NCBI GenBank assembly: GCA_900772685.1
Contig: CAAGRP010000361.1
Coordinates: 1-7,523, forward strand
Source of the DNA: Lachnospiraceae bacterium
GTDB lineage: Bacteria; Bacillota; Clostridia; Lachnospirales; Lachnospiraceae
DNA: 7,523 nucleotides
Reading direction: 5' to 3'
Positions within the stretch are counted from its first letter, which is position 1, and the number at the start of each line of letters is the position of its first letter. The position numbers and the translations under genes were made by a program. The notes under the pieces are model-generated. The model was given only the letters and a program-made list of their open reading frames with translations, was not told the origin of the DNA and ran no database searches. Positions 6,149 to 7,523 of the stretch are shown in pieces.

Positions 6149-7523
6149 TTATGCGATCGCAGATGCAACACCAAAAGAGATAGTGGCCATGATTATTCCG
6201 GCCATCAGCACTCCAAGCGTAACAGCAACAACACTCTTTTTAAATTCCATATCAAGGATACTTGCGGCAAGGGTACCTGTCCATGCTCCCGTTCCCGGAA
6301 GCGGTATTCCTACAAATATAAGAAGAGCGACAAAAAGACCTCTTCCCGCCTTCGCCTTGAGCTTTCTTCCTCCCGATTCGCCTTTGACAAGACAGAAATT
6401 GAAGAATTTTCCGATAACCGGCTTGTCACTTCCCCAGACAAGCACCTTTCTTGCAAAAAGATAAATAAATGCGACCGGAACCATATTTCCGATAACAGCG
6501 GTTATATAGACGATCGCCGGCGACAATCCGAGTCCGACTCCTATCGGTATTGCCCCTCTTAATTCTACAATAGGTACCATTGATACAAAAAATGTGGTTA
6601 AAATCTTAGAAAACATTCCGCTCCCCGTAGCTCCGGATACATTCATCATCGAATATATACCGAAAATAATAACTATAATACCAAGTATGATCCTGTAATA
6701 TCCGAAAACCTTGAAATCGTGTCTTGCGACAAAATCCATAAGGAAACGGATAACAAAAAGTGAAACGATAAAAGCAACCGCTGTTCCGGCTATAAGGCAG
6801 ACAGCCTCAACCGTTGTAAAGCTGAATCCGAATTTTAAAAGCTTGATACCCGATGCCCCTATCATTGCAGGTATTGCAAGGAAAAACGAGTATTCTGCCG
6901 CACATACTCTTGAAAGTCCGAGTATAAGAGCTCCTATGATAGTAGCTCCCGATCTTGATGTGCCCGGAAGCAGTGCAAGTGCCTGGAAACAGCCTATCAG
7001 AAGAGCATCTTTCCATGAGATCATGGAGGTCTTTCTGACTCTCGGCCTTTTATGCTTGTTGTTTCTTTCTACTATTATAAATATGATACCGAAAACGATA
7101 AGCATTACCGCAACAGGTATCGGCGCATGCATGTGCTCCTCGAGCCAGTCTTCGAAGAATACACCGACGATAAGTGCCGGTACCGATGATACTGCGATCT
7201 TCAGCCACAATACTATCTTATCCATGTATAGATAGTTATTGGCAAACCTCTGGAATTTCCCGGCAAAGCCTGTCCGTGTCGGATTTACAAACCACTGCCG
7301 GTCTGCTTTTCTTTTTGTATGGAACGGCCATAGCTTGTTAAAGAAAATAACTATTACCGCAAGTATTGCTCCGAGCTGTATCACAACATTGAACATTTCG
7401 ATAAACCCGGCGGAAAGATCGGGCTTAAGGACATTTCCTACAAGGATAAGGTGTCCCGTACTGCTTATAGGCAGCCATTCCGTAATACCCTCGACTATAC
7501 CGAGAATGATCACCTTTATCAGA
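6149..7523 (-). CDS. uppP: Undecaprenyl-diphosphate phosphatase fused to COG2426 small multidrug export-like domain (5' partial)
   Basis: An integral membrane protein with two domains in one uninterrupted frame. Numbered from the codon at 7513, residues 1-289 are UppP/BacA, which dephosphorylates undecaprenyl diphosphate to recycle the cell-wall lipid carrier and gives bacitracin tolerance. The catalytic motifs are present: VEGITE (Glu8, Glu12), LPISSTGH (Ser18, His21) and PGTSRSGAT (Arg187). Residues about 300-454 match the COG2426/PF06695 membrane family: VELRGAIPIGVGLG (316-329), VIGNMVPVAF, and IPLPGTGAWTGTLAA (403-417). The GTG at 7513-7511 is an internal valine rather than the start: the frame continues upstream as L-I-K to the window edge, matching the usual LIKVIILGIVEG of Firmicutes UppP, so only a few N-terminal residues should be missing. 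It is the first visible gene of the nrdR-alaA operon. The function of the second domain is not established; the 'drug export' name is a label. Confidence 0.9.
   Translation of the reverse strand, partial: LIKVIILGIVEGITEWLPISSTGHLILVGNVLKPDLSAGFIEMFNVVIQLGAILAVIVIFFNKLWPFHTKRKADRQWFVNPTRTGFAGKFQRFANNYLYMDKIVLWLKIAVSSVPALIVGVFFEDWLEEHMHAPIPVAVMLIVFGIIFIIVERNNKHKRPRVRKTSMISWKDALLIGCFQALALLPGTSRSGATIIGALILGLSRVCAAEYSFFLAIPAMIGASGIKLLKFGFSFTTVEAVCLIAGTAVAFIVSLFVIRFLMDFVARHDFKVFGYYRIILGIIVIIFGIYSMMNVSGATGSGMFSKILTTFFVSMVPIVELRGAIPIGVGLGLSPAIVYITAVIGNMVPVAFIYLFARKVLVWGSDKPVIGKFFNFCLVKGESGGRKLKAKAGRGLFVALLIFVGIPLPGTGAWTGTLAASILDMEFKKSVVAVTLGVLMAGIIMATISFGVASAIA

Noticed and set aside
5840..6562. Plus-strand 240-codon open frame
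   Set aside because: It lies antisense to nrdR and uppP, whose conserved motifs are on the minus strand; its sequence is low-complexity and matches no family I recognise.
7511..7513. GTG at 7513 as the start of the UppP fusion
   Set aside because: The frame continues upstream (L-I-K) to the edge and matches the conserved N-terminus of UppP, and no Shine-Dalgarno lies before the GTG.

Overview
The window looks like a Gram-positive anaerobe of the Clostridia, most likely a Lachnospiraceae-type gut or rumen bacterium. The clues are moderate GC content, heavy AGA/ATA/AAA codon use, strong purine-rich Shine-Dalgarno sites before most genes, NrdR, and an UppP membrane protein of Firmicutes type. 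This placement is inferred from gene content and style, not from a marker gene.

The left half (1-4392) is a small biosynthetic-looking locus around a divergent promoter region near 2093-2238. On the minus strand a 400-residue ATP-grasp ligase (878-2080) is followed after 20 bases by a family 2 membrane glycosyltransferase (857 down to the left edge). On the plus strand, under a near-consensus sigma-A promoter, lies a 711-residue protein (2239-4374). It fuses a second ATP-grasp ligase, paralogous to the first, to a fold-type-II PLP enzyme of the D-cysteine desulfhydrase/ACC deaminase family. A strong intrinsic terminator folds around its stop codon. Two ATP-grasp ligases, an amino-acid-active PLP domain and a polyprenyl-phosphate-type glycosyltransferase suggest a pathway that makes an unusual amino acid or amide and possibly attaches it to a sugar or lipid-linked glycan. 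The substrate cannot be read from the sequence.

The right half (4444-7523) is a minus-strand housekeeping operon, convergent with the fusion gene. It reads, in transcription order, uppP fused to a COG2426/'small multidrug export' domain (5' end outside the window), then nrdR, then an AlaA-type alanine aminotransferase, with gaps of 19 and 15 bases. UppP regenerates undecaprenyl phosphate, the carrier that glycosyltransferases of the left-hand type commonly use. That functional echo across the two halves is suggestive only.

Main points for follow-up are the ATP-grasp::PLP fusion with its divergent paralogue, the UppP::COG2426 fusion as a hint about an uncharacterised membrane family, and the abrupt loss of family-like sequence at the C-terminus of the glycosyltransferase close to the left edge. 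There is no rRNA, tRNA, CRISPR array or recognisable mobile element. No intergenic stretch exceeds 300 bases.
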